Made by a program: the position numbers and the translations under genes
The notes under the pieces: model-generated
What the model was told of the DNA's origin: nothing
Databases searched by the model: none
What the model saw: only the letters and a program-made list of their open reading frames with translations
From: Cylindrotheca closterium
Lineage: Eukaryota; Bacillariophyta; Bacillariophyceae; Bacillariales; Bacillariaceae
Assembly: GCA_933822405.4 (NCBI GenBank)
Contig: CAKOGP040001825.1
Location: 326,880 to 390,879, forward strand
Length of the DNA stretch: 64,000 nucleotides
Direction of reading: 5' to 3'
Shown here: one piece after another, positions 10,579 through 23,200 of the stretch
Numbering within the stretch: position 1 is the first letter of the stretch
Layout: each line of letters begins with the position of its first letter

Positions 10579-11925
10579 TCAGTTGACTTGATTTGCACGG
10601 TCAAGGTGACCAGTGCGTTCCAACAACAAGTCAAAGTCAATATGAGGCTCATAGTGCTTTACTGTCGTATTTACACGATTATCATCCTCAAAATTCAACT
10701 TTGGAGTGTATCTATGGATCATATCCATGGCCACGTTTGTCGGGTATGGTGCGAGCATGACAGGTGGCGCGTTCCCAGATTCATTCAAGCCTTCGATGAT
10801 GTCAAGGACTTGAGCACTCAATGGATATTCATCAGTACCGGTCACCACTAGTGCTGATTCATTCCCAGCTCCTTGTTTTCGAAGAGGATGGTCCATGAGG
10901 AATCCAAGCAAAATATCATTTCGAGAAGCATGACAGACGTATAGACTTCTTGATGGGTTCTTTCGCAAGGTGTGCAAAAAGACTTGTAATGAGGTTGCGA
11001 CCAGATTCATATCTTGTACTCTGTAGTGTCTGAGTTTGTGGTTCTCTCCAGTCAGGAGCTTTGTTTTGAAAAGCTTTTCCAGGTCACTCAGTGCTGGGCA
11101 ACCCAGGAATGGCCTATCTGGGACACATCCCAATAGAGGAACACCATCCCAATGCAGATCCAATGCCTTGGTAAGGTATTCCCTTGTCTGATCAAGTTTC
11201 TCTGGCTGCACTTTGTTGATAATGACTCCGCATATTTCTACACCCTCTTTGTCGCAAAGCACTTTGTTAAGCTCTAGCTCGTCAAAAGTATTTCCCAATC
11301 CGCCATTGGCAACCAATATCATCTTGGCACCGAGCCAACTAGCAACTTGTGCATTGCTTGCATGTACGATGCTTCCAACCGCACAATGGCCTGTTCCTTC
11401 GCAAAGAACAATTTCAGAATCAGCGCTCACGGCCCGGTATGCATTGTAGACCAATTCTTCCTGGTGTTCCAATCTTATTTTTCCGTCAAGATAATCGCGA
11501 GTGTAACCACGTGGGATCAAAACTGGACTAATGTCCCCATATTTCAAATGATCAAGCCCAAAATGATGCTTCACGAGAACAGCGTCTTTGTCACAATCCA
11601 CAATTTTCCCATTTTCTTCGACCTGCAAAGACTGTTGTCCAACTGGCTTCATAAACCCAACTCGATCAAATCGTTTTTGTAGACCACTCAACAGAGCCAA
11701 TGACGTTGATGTCTTTCCAACATGTTGCCTCGTTGCTGCGACATATAGAGGTGCCCCTGTGTTCCCATTCTGTGACGATTGGAAAACATCGCCTTCGTAC
11801 ATTGCATTTGAAGCATATCGAAAACATTGGCCATTCGAAATTTTGAAAGAAGAGTCAAGAAACTGACTTTGCCTGCCGATCGCAGATGTTGGTCCCTTGA
11901 GAACCAGCAGCCTTTGTTTCATCAT
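10579..11925 (-). CDS. BioD-like P-loop (AAA_26) plus DRTGG domain protein, probably mitochondrial
   Basis: Single exon, 448 aa from the ATG at 11925; the frame extends upstream only through a TTG. Residues 1-55 are basic, Ser/Gln-rich and lack acidic clusters, like a mitochondrial presequence. Walker A is ATRQHVGKTS (about 64-73), followed by motifs of dethiobiotin-synthase-like P-loop enzymes (GFMKPVGQQ, VLCEGTGH). Residues of about 285-400 resemble the DRTGG domain. These two domains form the N-terminal, regulatory half of long bacterial phosphotransacetylases. The catalytic PTA_PTB domain is absent, so acetyl transfer is not expected. Function remains open. It may be a regulator or an amide-synthase-like ATPase. 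Confidence 0.82.
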   Translation of the reverse strand: MMKQRLLVLKGPTSAIGRQSQFLDSSFKISNGQCFRYASNAMYEGDVFQSSQNGNTGAPLYVAATRQHVGKTSTSLALLSGLQKRFDRVGFMKPVGQQSLQVEENGKIVDCDKDAVLVKHHFGLDHLKYGDISPVLIPRGYTRDYLDGKIRLEHQEELVYNAYRAVSADSEIVLCEGTGHCAVGSIVHASNAQVASWLGAKMILVANGGLGNTFDELELNKVLCDKEGVEICGVIINKVQPEKLDQTREYLTKALDLHWDGVPLLGCVPDRPFLGCPALSDLEKLFKTKLLTGENHKLRHYRVQDMNLVATSLQVFLHTLRKNPSRSLYVCHASRNDILLGFLMDHPLRKQGAGNESALVVTGTDEYPLSAQVLDIIEGLNESGNAPPVMLAPYPTNVAMDMIHRYTPKLNFEDDNRVNTTVKHYEPHIDFDLLLERTGHLDRANQVN

Positions 11926-12214
11926 TAACAATTCAACGCCTTTCGCTCGTCTGTGTTGAAGCCGAACAAAATGCTGAAAATCAGGTTGGGTGCAGAATTC
12001 ACGACTTCGACTTCGCGTCAACTCACGTGGTCGAAAACAACGTACACGTACATGCAGAATATGGGACTATATCAGTACAAATATCCTACAGAACAGTTGC
12101 TAATCGGTTATCTAGTGTTCGTATCACGGCGTTTGATATATCTACAGTAGTGCAGTGTCTTCTTGCATGCTTCTACGGGTTACAGTAGTGACAGATGCAT
12201 TACGTTCAACGTTG

Positions 12215-13690
12215 TCAATTTATCTGCCCGGCTCGACCGAAACCTTGGCGACCAAAGCCATCTGCCCCATCTGGCTGTTGCAGATTAAACCGTTGAAGCT
12301 CATCGTCACACCATTTTTTCAACATGTAAGACAACAGAGCAAGCTCTTGAACCCTTTCTCTCGGCAATTCGTCAGCAGATCCCAGCTCAGCATAAGCTTC
12401 TCGTTCTACAAAGCCAACTGCCAGCAGAAGCCCTTTCATGGGTGATTGCCAAATGGCAGCAAATTTCTTTGAACGAATTCGAATTTGTCGATACTTAATG
12501 CTCTTTGGGTTTTCAACGATATTCTTCAGGTACAGTTGCAGTGTCGCGATAGATGAATCTTCTGGCGACATAAGCCGGCTCATATGTTGAAGCGTCCAAG
12601 AAATTGCTGGCAGTGGAGAGTGAAAATTTTCAGAGCCTGGGAATGGCATGATATCATCCCGAACAGCAACCCAGAATGGTCCGTTCCTATCCTTTGGTGG
12701 TACCAACGAGAACTTGTGTTGCCCTGTCCCATCATCAGATACAGTGTTAGTACCGTGTGAAGTGGGGATAACTCTATAAGGAATGTAGTAGAGCACAACC
12801 TCTCTTGTTTCGGCGTGTTCGAATATCCAAGGGCTTTGGAAGCCAACAGTGGTGGAGTAGCGTCAGAAAGGGAGGACTTGATTGTGTATGATTCTCGAAT
12901 TCATTCAATCGACTTACTGGTCAATCCACGTCGTCTGCGACCAATTCCGTTCAGGCAGTAGATTGCCTTTTGGGATAGAGCGACCTTGATAGTCGATCCA
13001 AAAAACATTCAGTGGAATTCTTGTCATATTTGTTATATGCAAGAAGATTGGAACTGTGCCGCGATAGCTGTGCGGGACGTATGGCGGAACAACTTCAACA
13101 TCATCTCCACGTCCCAGTGTGTAGATCCGAAACAAACTCGATTCAATGTCCAACCAATAATTGAAACTTGCCATACCTGGATGCTCATTGCTAGTCGCCT
13201 TTATTGTAGGCGGCTGATTTCTCTTCGCTCCTGCAATTTTTTCTGGTTCGACGACGGCTGAGTGGTTGACTGCTGTATCGTCACCCAAAATCCCTTCTTG
13301 TTGATTGGTCTCGTTGTCCTTCTCAAGCTCGGCAATTGAAGCCTCCTCCAGTTGACCTTTCGTCGATTCAGACAAGCTATTTTCTTCTGGATGATCTGGG
13401 CTCTTCGTCACTTCTACAGTCTCTTTCACGTCTTCCTCAGCTTGATCCAATAGAAGGCTACGACTTCGCTTTTCTTCAGTTTGTGATACCGCTACTGGAT
13501 CTGGCGGAAAAATTACATTTCTGTCGTCGTTTTCAATATGGGGACGATTCCTGTAGTCAAAGAAGGCTATGACAAGCAATGCTACTATCATGCGATTAAG
13601 CCAACTTTGCCAAAGAACCTCCAAATGCTCCAACATGGCACCTTTGTTGGGTTTTTGTAGCAGATGATTGATTGATGAAGAGTCAGTCAT
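12215..13690 (-). CDS. Membrane-anchored protein with VHL-like beta domain and PUB-like domain
   Basis: Exon 1 spans 13690-12918 and exon 2 spans 12833-12215, giving 463 aa. The junction creates TTWIDHPWIFEH. Reading order: a short hydrophobic helix near residues 33-46 (MIVALLVIAFF), a long acidic Glu/Ser/Thr linker, then a VHL beta-domain-like segment (IPLNVFWIDYQGRSIPKGNL, then the HPWIFEH just named), and near the C-terminus a PUB-like helical segment (LYLKNIVENPKSIKYRQIRI, then GLLLAVGFVE). VHL beta domains recognise hydroxyproline substrates in E3 complexes, and PUB domains bind the tail of p97/Cdc48. The combination suggests a membrane-bound adaptor for protein turnover. Both domain calls are from pattern recognition. 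The frame opens upstream only at a TTG. Confidence 0.78.
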
Positions 13691-13770
13691 GTTGGTCGAT
13701 TGAGAAGGTCTACAGAAGTACAACAATGTCAAGGCGAAGAAAAATCAAGCAGCTATTATCTACGAGTATT

Positions 13771-16763
13771 TCAGGTGGCAAAGCCTTCTTTCTTCATCTG
13801 CTCATATAACGATCTGTAGTCAACTTGGTTTCGTTTTCTCTTTCGAGGCGCATCGCCCTCTTCTTCATTACCAGCATCGTCCCCATACAGCGCTCGTCTG
13901 CTTTCCAGTTCGAGTAGTTTCATTTTCTCTAGTTTCTGTTGACGCTTCCTCTCCCTTTCGTCGATCAAATGACGTTCGAACTGACTCTCCCATTCCCCAT
14001 CTTGGGCATCGTACAGCTCACGCGAGCTCCCCCCATCAACTAATGATCGCACATGAGCTGCAACCGATCTTGCAAAAGGGCTTACAATGCCACCATGAAT
14101 CTTGTATCCTCCTTCGAGAACACTCACGATCCGGCCGTTACAGCAGGTGTTCGCAATTCGAACAAGCTGTGCAGTAACCCATTCATAATCATCTTCGACC
14201 ATGCCGACGTATCCAAAGTTCATGCTATCCCGCTTGTGCGCATCGAAACCGGCGCTGATGAAAATGATATCGGGATCAAACTCCAAAAGTTGTGGGAGAA
14301 TCTTTTTCCTGTATGTGTCACGAACTTCAAGACGTTGCATTCCAGGCACAGCATCACGAGTTGGTAAGCCAAGGCCACAATTGATAATTTTGCAACAGTT
14401 GCCTTGAGCTTCTGCGCCCATTCTTGTCCACGTTTGACTCAACAGAAAATCAGTAAGATTTGGCGTTTCAACGGATGACGGATCTTTGACGTTGTCGGTC
14501 ATGACAGTTTTTCCTGACGCCGGATAAAACCAACCAGCCTGAGGCGTGTCTGCAAATTCAATTCCACGGGGACCATATCCGTGAGCCGAGGCGAAAAAGA
14601 CGTTATGGACATCTGTTTCGTCCAGCCATGGCCTATAATTTTTCACGCCAAGTTCCCCGATTGCAAATGGAGTCCGGATAATAGACTTTTCCACAGTGGG
14701 AACAAGTTGTCGAATGATCTCTTCAGTTCCATTTCCATGATGAACATCAAAGTCAATGATCGCCACCTTGCGAATATTCTCATTGCGGTACATGGAACGT
14801 GCGTAAGCTGCTCCGATTGCTATATTGTTCAAAAAGCAAAACCCATGCGATCCACCATCTGGATCATTCTCACATCGCACGATTCCTCGAGGACCAGCAT
14901 GATGACCAGGTGGTCGAACAGCACAAAATGCATTTCTGAATTCTCCTGACATGACTTTGTCAACAGCTTCACAAACGCTACCAGCAGCTCGAAGCGCTGA
15001 TTCGAAACTCCATCTTGACATTGCTGTGTCTGCATCGAGATGAGCTATTGCGGATGGATGATCTGGTATACTCGAACACAACTGACTAATGGACTCGACA
15101 TAATTGTACTCGTGGCACTATAAACAAATAAAGAAGTTAATACAACGCGATCAGCAGCAGAGAATGAGAATCAATCAATCTTACCTTCAAGACATCCACC
15201 ATAGCAGCCCGGCGTGTTTCATTTTCCCATGTGCATTTGCTGAATTCTCCTGACCTCAAGATACCCGTTTCATCGTCTGTTAGCACATGAAGGCGCTTGA
15301 CATTTTCTGGAGGAGGCTCGCTGTGTGGATCACGTCTTATAGGGGCACAGGTCTTATGCAAACCGCACAACTCATGAGTCAACACTATTGTCTTTCCATC
15401 AGGATCAACAACCAAATCTCGAGGTGGTGCAACAACCCCTGAGGATGGTGGACCGCCCAAAACTTCCAACAAGTCATTCAGTATTGGCATTCCTCGTTTG
15501 TGTGCTAGTTGTCCAGGAGTGAAGCCACGTCGATCAGCCAAGTTGGCATCTGCCCCGGCTTCAAGAAGAAGACGCACAACTGGCCAGTTTCCTCGCGAGC
15601 AGGCAATGTGCAGTGGGGATTGACCGACAGAATTCATCGCGTCCACTTCAATGTCAGGAGCTCCCAAAAGAAGTTTTGTGACTTGCAATGGAGCGATCTC
15701 GCCAGCTCCAGCAGCTGGATTGAGAGCAGCAGCCCGTGGAACACTAGTATCGGATTTCGCAGCCGCGTGCAATGGTCGTCCTTGCGATCGATCGGCTCGT
15801 GCATTCAATGTTGTCTTTCCATTTTCATGCGACAAAATGTACCTGACTATCTCTGGCAAGCAGAACATGCAAGCAAGATAGAGCGGAGTGTGCATAGAAT
15901 CATCCTTCACTGAAAGATCGGCCCCTTTTTCAGTAAGAAAAACGACGCACTGGTAGGCAAAGTCGGCATGCTTTCCAACAGAACCCATACTGATGGCAAG
16001 GTGTATTGGAGCACTCCCATCACTCTTTTTGTGAATCGAAGCACCAGCTTCCAGCAAAAGTTTGACATGCTCCAACTTCCGAGCGTGAATCGCTATGTGA
16101 AGTGGAGTGTTCTCGTCAGTATCCCGTTCGTTCAGGTTGTGAGGACAGTAATACTTTCTTCGCTTTTTGACTTTGCCGACCGAAGCGTTTTCTTGAACTT
16201 GACCATTTTTTGGTGCTGCATCAATCACTTCATTTATTACCCCTTCCTTCGGACTAATGGCCATTGGTGCCAGTCCTTCGTTAGCTTGATTTTTGCTCAC
16301 TCCGTCCACAGTGTCGTTGGTATCTTTGTCTCCGGCTTCTGCTTCCATCACACCTTCCTCTCCGACGACCGCATTTGGAATCATTACTTTTGGTGGCAGT
16401 GGCTGTGGCTGTGGAGAGTGACCAATTGCTGCTGCGTGCGCAGCAGCAGCTGAATCATTTTCATCAGACGAAGAGTCGTCATCAGAATCCTCAGGAATCA
16501 AAATCAAAGCCTGGCGTTTTTCGGAGGCAACAAAAATGAGATTGTATACAATCAAAACTAAACAAGCCCCAGAAGATCCAATCTGAATCCAGCCAGATGG
16601 ACCACAACCTCGGATTCGACCCGTTATTGTGACTTACCCTCAAACTCTCAACATCTTCGAATTCGCAGCAGTCATGCACAGGGTATCTCTTGATTTCTTG
16701 AAGTTGACCTCCTCCGTAGACGTAATCCTCTCCATCATCCGAGCTTGCAGTCACGTCGCTCAT
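13771..16763 (-). CDS. Ankyrin-repeat histone deacetylase (class II type)
   Basis: Three exons, 16763-16638, 16510-15185 and 15117-13771, give 932 aa. Exon 2 holds an acidic Ser/Asp/Ala-rich region and then about five ankyrin repeats (DENTPLHIAIHARKLEHVKL, TPLYLACMFCLPEIVRYIL, SPLHIACSRGNWPVVRLLLE). Exons 2-3 carry the Zn-dependent deacetylase domain: AVRPPGHHAGPRG, GFCFLNNIAIGAAYA, DFDVHHGNGTEE (the Asp and His Zn ligands), ISAGFDAH and VLEGGY. All catalytic residues appear intact. The C-terminus is basic (PRKRKRNQ), consistent with nuclear location. The ankyrin repeats probably direct it to partners. Both introns keep phase 0. Divergent with the kinesin. Confidence 0.92.
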
Positions 16764-17254
16764 GGTCGGTGATGTTCAGCTGGTGATGTTACAGCCTTTT
16801 GTTGCTGTCAGTCAAGCTAATCAAAGCTTTGGAAGATATCCCTTATGTAAATATCTCGCACCAAACGAGAAATCCTTGAATGTGGATCTCGGCGGGCTGG
16901 CTATTTTTCTTGCTGTGCGATTGGTCGAATCTACGGAAAGTGAGACTTTCGAGCAAAAACGACATGGGAGTTCGAAATGTTTCGCGCGATATATGCGCCG
17001 GTACAATTATTTTACTGAATTTTGCGTATTGTTTCTCTGATGCGAGCTCCATCACTTTTTGCGGTGGACTCTTGGGTGGACACGCGGCAGTGAGTAGTAG
17101 TGCGCGACACTGATGCCAGACAGACATTCAGTTTGGCCGTTTTTGCATTCCTCACGTTTGAAATTTTTAGCTCGGCACAAGTTCCATCACGAAAACGGAC
17201 TGAAAGAAAATCGTTCCATGCAACTAGCAAATTTCATCCCAAACAACCACCACC
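16764..17254. promoter_or_regulatory. Divergent promoter interval between HDAC and kinesin
   Basis: About 490 bp separate the two start codons. No gene is supported here. A GATTGG box (inverted CCAAT) lies near 16919. The kinesin ATG sits in a CACCACCATG context, and pyrimidine/AC-rich leader sequence precedes it. No further element can be assigned with confidence. Confidence 0.35.
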
Positions 17255-20200
17255 ATGCCGCCTTCTAGCCCTTACAGGGCAAAGCCTAGTCCTTCTAGGC
17301 CAAGACCTAGTCCTGCTAGGCCAAAGCGTCAGACCAGTGAAGATGGTAAAGAGGGTACCGTAGGTAAGACTCCTGATAGCTCAAGAACCATGACGCAACC
17401 TTTTAGACATCAATCACTGACGCTTGCATTCGTTTTCTAGTTGCTATTCGTATGCGTCCCCTCAACAACAATGAGGAAGCCAAACAAAGAGTCTGGCAAG
17501 TAATGCCCAAGAACAGTGCAGTTTTTCAGACCAACAGGAATGGGCAACCTCTTGACAGAATCGCAAACAAAACTTACTTCAACTACAACAAGACTTTTGG
17601 TGAAGACGCCACAACGGCTAAAGTGTACGGCGATGTCGCTAAGCCGATTGTTACTTCTGTAGTGAATGGCTTGAATGGAACTATTTTCGCCTATGGACAA
17701 ACTTCCTCTGGAAAAACATATACGATGCAAGGATCGGGAAGCATCGAGGATGGATCCCACTCCGAAGGTGGTATAGTCCACATGGCAGCAAGAGATATCT
17801 TTTCCCACATCGAATCGAATCAGGATCGTACTTTTCTTGTGAGAGCTAGTTTTTTGGAAATTTACAACGAGGATGTTAGAGATTTACTTTCAAATTCGAC
17901 GGAATCGCTACAGATTCGCGAGGATCCCCGCCATGGAGTATTTGTTCAGTGTAATGAGGAACCCGTGACAAATTTTGAAAATCTCTTGAACATTTTGTTC
18001 CATGGCGAAAAGTCTCGGCAAGTTGCCTCAACTGGTATGAATGAAAGATCATCTCGAAGTCACACGATATTCAGAATCACAATTGAGAGCTACGAAGATG
18101 GGGATGGTACCAGTGATAAGGAAAAAGAGAATGATTCTTCTCGACGTAATGGTCCTGTCCTAGTTTCTACATTAAATTTGGTGGATCTAGCAGGTTCGGA
18201 GAGCGTCCGACACACTGGTGCATCTGGAGACCGCCAAAAAGAGGGTGGGATGATCAATCAAAGGTTAGTTTTATATTTCTGATACACGATTATTAATGAA
18301 TTCCACGACTAACACGGGATGTTCCGCAGTCTCCTTACTCTATCTCGAGTCATTCAAGCCCTTGGTAATCCAAACCAATCCCATGTAATGTTTCGAGACT
18401 CCAAGCTGACCCGATTGTTGCAACCTGCACTCTCCGGAAACGCCAAAATGGCTGTTATTTGCTGCGCCACGCCATCTGAACTGTATCTTGAGGAAACTAG
18501 ATCCACGCTTCAATTTGCATCTCGTGCCAGCCTTGTCAAGACAAATGCACAAGTGAATGAAGTGGTGGACGATAGATCAATGGTCAAGAGACTCCAACGC
18601 GAAATTGCCGAACTTCAGAGAAACAGTACCGTGCCAGGAGCTGAAGAGATTCAGGCGGTTGAAGACAAAGCCACTAAGGAAGCGAAGGCAAATCTTGCCC
18701 GTCTGACATCGTGTCTTTTGAATGCTGGACACCTCTTTGCTCCCACTGACAACAGGAAGAATGCTATGATACTTTCACCAGCAGCTGCACAAATAAAGCT
18801 GAGAAAAAGGCGTCAGTCGGACGGATTCTTGTTCACCAGCATCAAGTCACCGCTGAAGCTCAGTCAGCAACTCAATATCGCCCCATCGACAGAACCAAAG
18901 CGAAAAAAGACGAGACAAGTCCAACAGCAAGCTTCGCCAAAATCACAGCTAAACATCGTTCGGGAAGCTTTATTGTCAAGATCTCAGTTTGCCCTATCCC
19001 TTCAAGACACTGTGTCGAATTTGAAGTTTGTCATTCAGGATGCCGAGCAGCGCTTCAAACAAGAAAAAGAATCAAGTGACTCTAAAATGATTGAGTTCCA
19101 AGAGCGATATGACTCACTGCAACAAGAGCACAACCAAACTCAGACATATGCAAGAGACGAGAGTGCAGCTATGAAGCAGCAAAACTCTGAGCTTCAGCAA
19201 CAGCTTGAACAAATATTGTCGGACTTTAATGGCCAGAAGCAGCAAAATGAAGCAAAGATGGCCGAGTTGGGAACCCTTCGAGTCGAAATATCCAAAGTAG
19301 AGAGGCTTCTTCGGGAAAAGGAAGAAAAGGCTCGCGAGAAAGATAGACAACTCGCGGAGACTACAGAGCAACTTTCGACATTCAAAGTTGACCAAGAATT
19401 GATGCAAGAACGGTTGGAACGGCAGCAAACCGAAATCGCTTCGCAGGCCGAAGCCCAACTGGTAAAAACACAGGCTTTGCAAGAGGAAATCAATCGGCTG
19501 AAACAAGATGGCGAAACCAGAATCAATGAACTCAGAGAACAATTGGAGGAGTCAACAGCAAGGCTTCTTGAAAGTGAAGATGTAGCTGCTACCAAGGTGT
19601 CTTCTTTGGAGTCGCAACTCGAGCTGAAGCAAGAGAAGATGACGGAGATGCAGTCTGAATACGAAATGACCTGTGCTCAAAAAGATACTATGCAACAAGA
19701 ACTCGAAGAAAACCTGCAATCTTGCCGGATTGAACTCAAAACAGTGGCAGCTGAAAAACGACAGCTCGAGAACGACAACGATGGGCTGAAAAGACAGCGT
19801 GAACTTCTCGATGAAAAGATCAAAGAGCTAGATTTGTCGGTTGAGCAGCAAAATGCGGAAATCATGGATCTCGGTGCGCAGAAGAATGATCTTGCAACGA
19901 AACTCGAGACTGCAGAGACTGCATTGGAAGACGCTGAGGAAGAATTTGAGATCACGCGAGCCGACATGACCAGTCGAATCGAAAGTCTTGAAGAAAAGCT
20001 AGGGGAAACTGAGACAGAGAATACCGAAGTAAAGCAGGAACTCCAAGATGCCAAAACTCAAAATGATGTCATGGAACAGAAGATTATTGAGCTTACAGTC
20101 AGTGTCCAAGAGCAGCAAGTACAAATCGAGAAGCTTGATGCGGATAAAAGCGGTGTTGCAGCAAGACTCGAGACTGCAGAGACTACATTGGAAGACGCTG

Positions 20201-23200
20201 AGGAAGAATTTGAGATCACACGAGCCGACATGACCAGTCGAATCAAAAGTCTTGAAGAAAACCTAGTGGAATCCGAGACAGATAATACCCAAGTCAAGCA
20301 GGAGCTTCAAGATTCCAAAACCCAAAATGATGTCATGCAACAGAAGACTACAGAGCTTACAGCCCGTATCCAAGAGCAGCAGGTGCAAATCGAGAAGCTC
20401 GATGCGGAGAAAATTGACCTTGCAGCAAGACTCGGGACTGCAGAGACTGCATTGAAAGACGCTGAGGAAGAGTTTAAGATAACGAGAGCCGATATTACCA
20501 GTCGAATTGAAACTCTTGAAGAAAAGCTAGCGGAATCTGAGACAGAGAATACCCAAGTCAAGCAGGAGCTTCAAGATTCCAAAACCCAAAATGATGTCAT
20601 GCAACAGAAGACTACAGAGCTTACAGCCCGTATCCAAGAACAGCAGGTGCAAATCGAGAAGCTCGATGCGGAGAAAATTGATCTTGCAGCAAGACTCGAG
20701 ACTGCAGAAACCGCATTGGAAGACGCTGAGGAAGAATTTGAGATCACACGAGCCGACATGACCAGTCGAATCGAAAGTCTTGACGAAAAGCTAGCGGAAT
20801 CCGAGACAGATAATACCCAAGTCAAGGAGGAACTTCAAAATGCCAAAACTCAAAATGATATCATGCAACAGAAGACTACAGAGCTTACAGCCCGTATCCA
20901 AGAGCAGCAGGTGCAAATCGAGAAGCTCGATGCGGAGAAAATTGACCTTGCAGCAAGACTCGGGACTGCAGAGACTTCGTTGGAGGACTCGAAGGAAGAA
21001 TTTGAGGTAACGAGAGCCGATATTACTAGTCGCATCGAAGGTCTTGAAGAAAAGCTGGGGAAATCCGAGACCGAGAATACCCAAGTTAAGCAGGAGCTTC
21101 AAGATACCAAAACTCAAAATGAAAAGAAGACTTCAGAGCTCACAGCTAGCGTTCAAGAGCAGCAGGTGCAAATCGAGAAGCTCGATGCGGAGAAAAGTGA
21201 ACTTGAAACAGCACTCAAGAGCGCAGAGACTTCACTGGAAGACACTAAGGAAGAATTTGAGGTAACGAGCGCGGAGATGACCAGTCGGATCGAAGATCTT
21301 GAAGAAAAGCTGCAAACTGCAGAAGCAGAAATCGTTGAAATGAAACAGGAATTGGAAGACACCGTTTCGCAGAATTGTACCTTGCATAAAGAGCTAGAGG
21401 ACAAGCTTCAATCGATTTCCAAAGAAAAGGAACAGCTAGAAGCGAATTTTATTGATGTTGGAGCCGAGAAAGCTGATTTGCAAAGCCAACAACAACTTCT
21501 GGAAGAGAAGATCACAGAACTGACGTTCAGCGTTGAGCAGCATCAGACGGAAATTGAGAAGCTTCATTCCGAAACGAAGAATCTTGAATCAATACTCGAC
21601 GAAGCGGAGAAGTCATTGGAAGATTCCGAAGAACAACTAGAGATCACAAGAACCGACATGGCCCTGCGTTCTGAAGCTTTGGAGAAAAAGCTGAAGATCG
21701 CTGAAACAGAGACAACCGAAGTCAAGAAGGAGCTGGAAGACAGTAGACATCAAAAGGGCGATATGTGCAAAGAACTTGAAATGAAGCTGGAATCACTTGA
21801 AGAGAAGCTAGAATTAATGACAACAGAAAATACGGAACTTGAAGGAAAACTTGCAGAAAAAGTGGCAGAGATTAACGAGCTCCAGAATCAACATCAGCAG
21901 TCCGAATTGAAGATCACGGAGCTGACATCGCATACTGAGCTGATCGAATCAGAAATTGAAGAGATCAAAGCAGCTAAGGGCAAACTCGAAGCTAAGCTCG
22001 AAACCGCGGAGGCGTCTCTACAACACTCTGAAGAACAGCTGAATATCACAAGGGCGGATATGAGCAGTGAAATGGATAGTCTTGATGAAAAGCTGAAGGA
22101 ATCGAACGCCGAGCTTGCTCAAGTCAAGCAAGAACTCGAGAAGACCACGGCCAATCATGGCGTCATCTACCAGGAGCTTGATAACAAGCTTGAATCAATG
22201 TCAGAAACGAAGGCACAGCTAGAGGGTGAGCTTGCCGAAGCAGCCCAAGGGAAGGAAGACTGTCGAGTTCAAGAAGAAAAGTTGCAAGAAAAGATCACAG
22301 AGCTAACGAGCAGTCTTGAGGAAAAAGAAGCTGAAATCAAGCAACTCAATATGGACAAGAACGACATCGAGTCAAAACTTGTAAGCTCTGAGACCAAAAT
22401 ATCCGAATTGGACGCTCAAGAAGAAAAAATGCAAGAGAAGATCACAGAGTTGACAAGTAGCCTTGAGGAGAAAGAAGCCCAAATCAAAAAGCTCAATATT
22501 GACAAGAACGACACCAAGTCAAAACTTGTAAGCTCTGAGATTGCAGTCAAGGAGTCGGAGGACAAAATATCCGAATTGGAGGCTGATTTGAAATCGGCCA
22601 TGGAACGCAATCTATCTATTGAACAAAAGCTCTTCTCTGAGTTGAAGGAGAAAGAGCTTTTGAAGATCGATTTCGAGAAAAGGAGCAGAGATGCGAACGA
22701 AGAGTTCAATGGTTTGCAGATCGAGATTGCTTCGCTTCGAGTGGAAGTGCGAAATGCGGAGCAATGGAGAGGGAATGCACTCTTGGAGAAAGGAAAATAT
22801 GAAGAAACCATCGAAGACTTGCAATCTTTACTAAATGAACAAAAGAAGGATACTGCTGTGCTGTCAAAGGAATGCGACGAACTCCGGCAGATGCTAGAAA
22901 AAGCAGCATATAACGGCTCTGTCTTGGAAGACAAAAATTCTGAGCTGTGGACTTGCGTTTCAGATTTGGGGGAGAAACTCTTTTCCATTGGAAATTTGCT
23001 AGCCGAAAGGGAGGAAGAAGTCGAAGACGTCAGGAGTCATTGGTACCGAGCTCTTCATGAAAACTCAGATGCACAGGTAGAGCTAGATGACGTGCAAAGT
23101 AAGATCCAATTGCTTGAGTCGAGTCAAGATAAGTATCGCCGCGAGACAGAAGAGCATATTTTGCAGTTGCAAGAGGGCGCCGAAATGGCAAATTCAAACA

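Noticed and set aside
16762..17040. 92-aa frame between HDAC and kinesin
   Set aside because: It overlaps the HDAC start, lies in the divergent promoter and has no coding character.
19897..21300. Kinesin repeats as a possible CRISPR-like or satellite array
   Set aside because: Units are in frame, coding and part of a coiled coil without spacers.
19114..21404. Several long minus-strand frames inside the kinesin
   Set aside because: They repeat with the 264-bp unit and mirror the coiled-coil codons. No domain or start context supports them.
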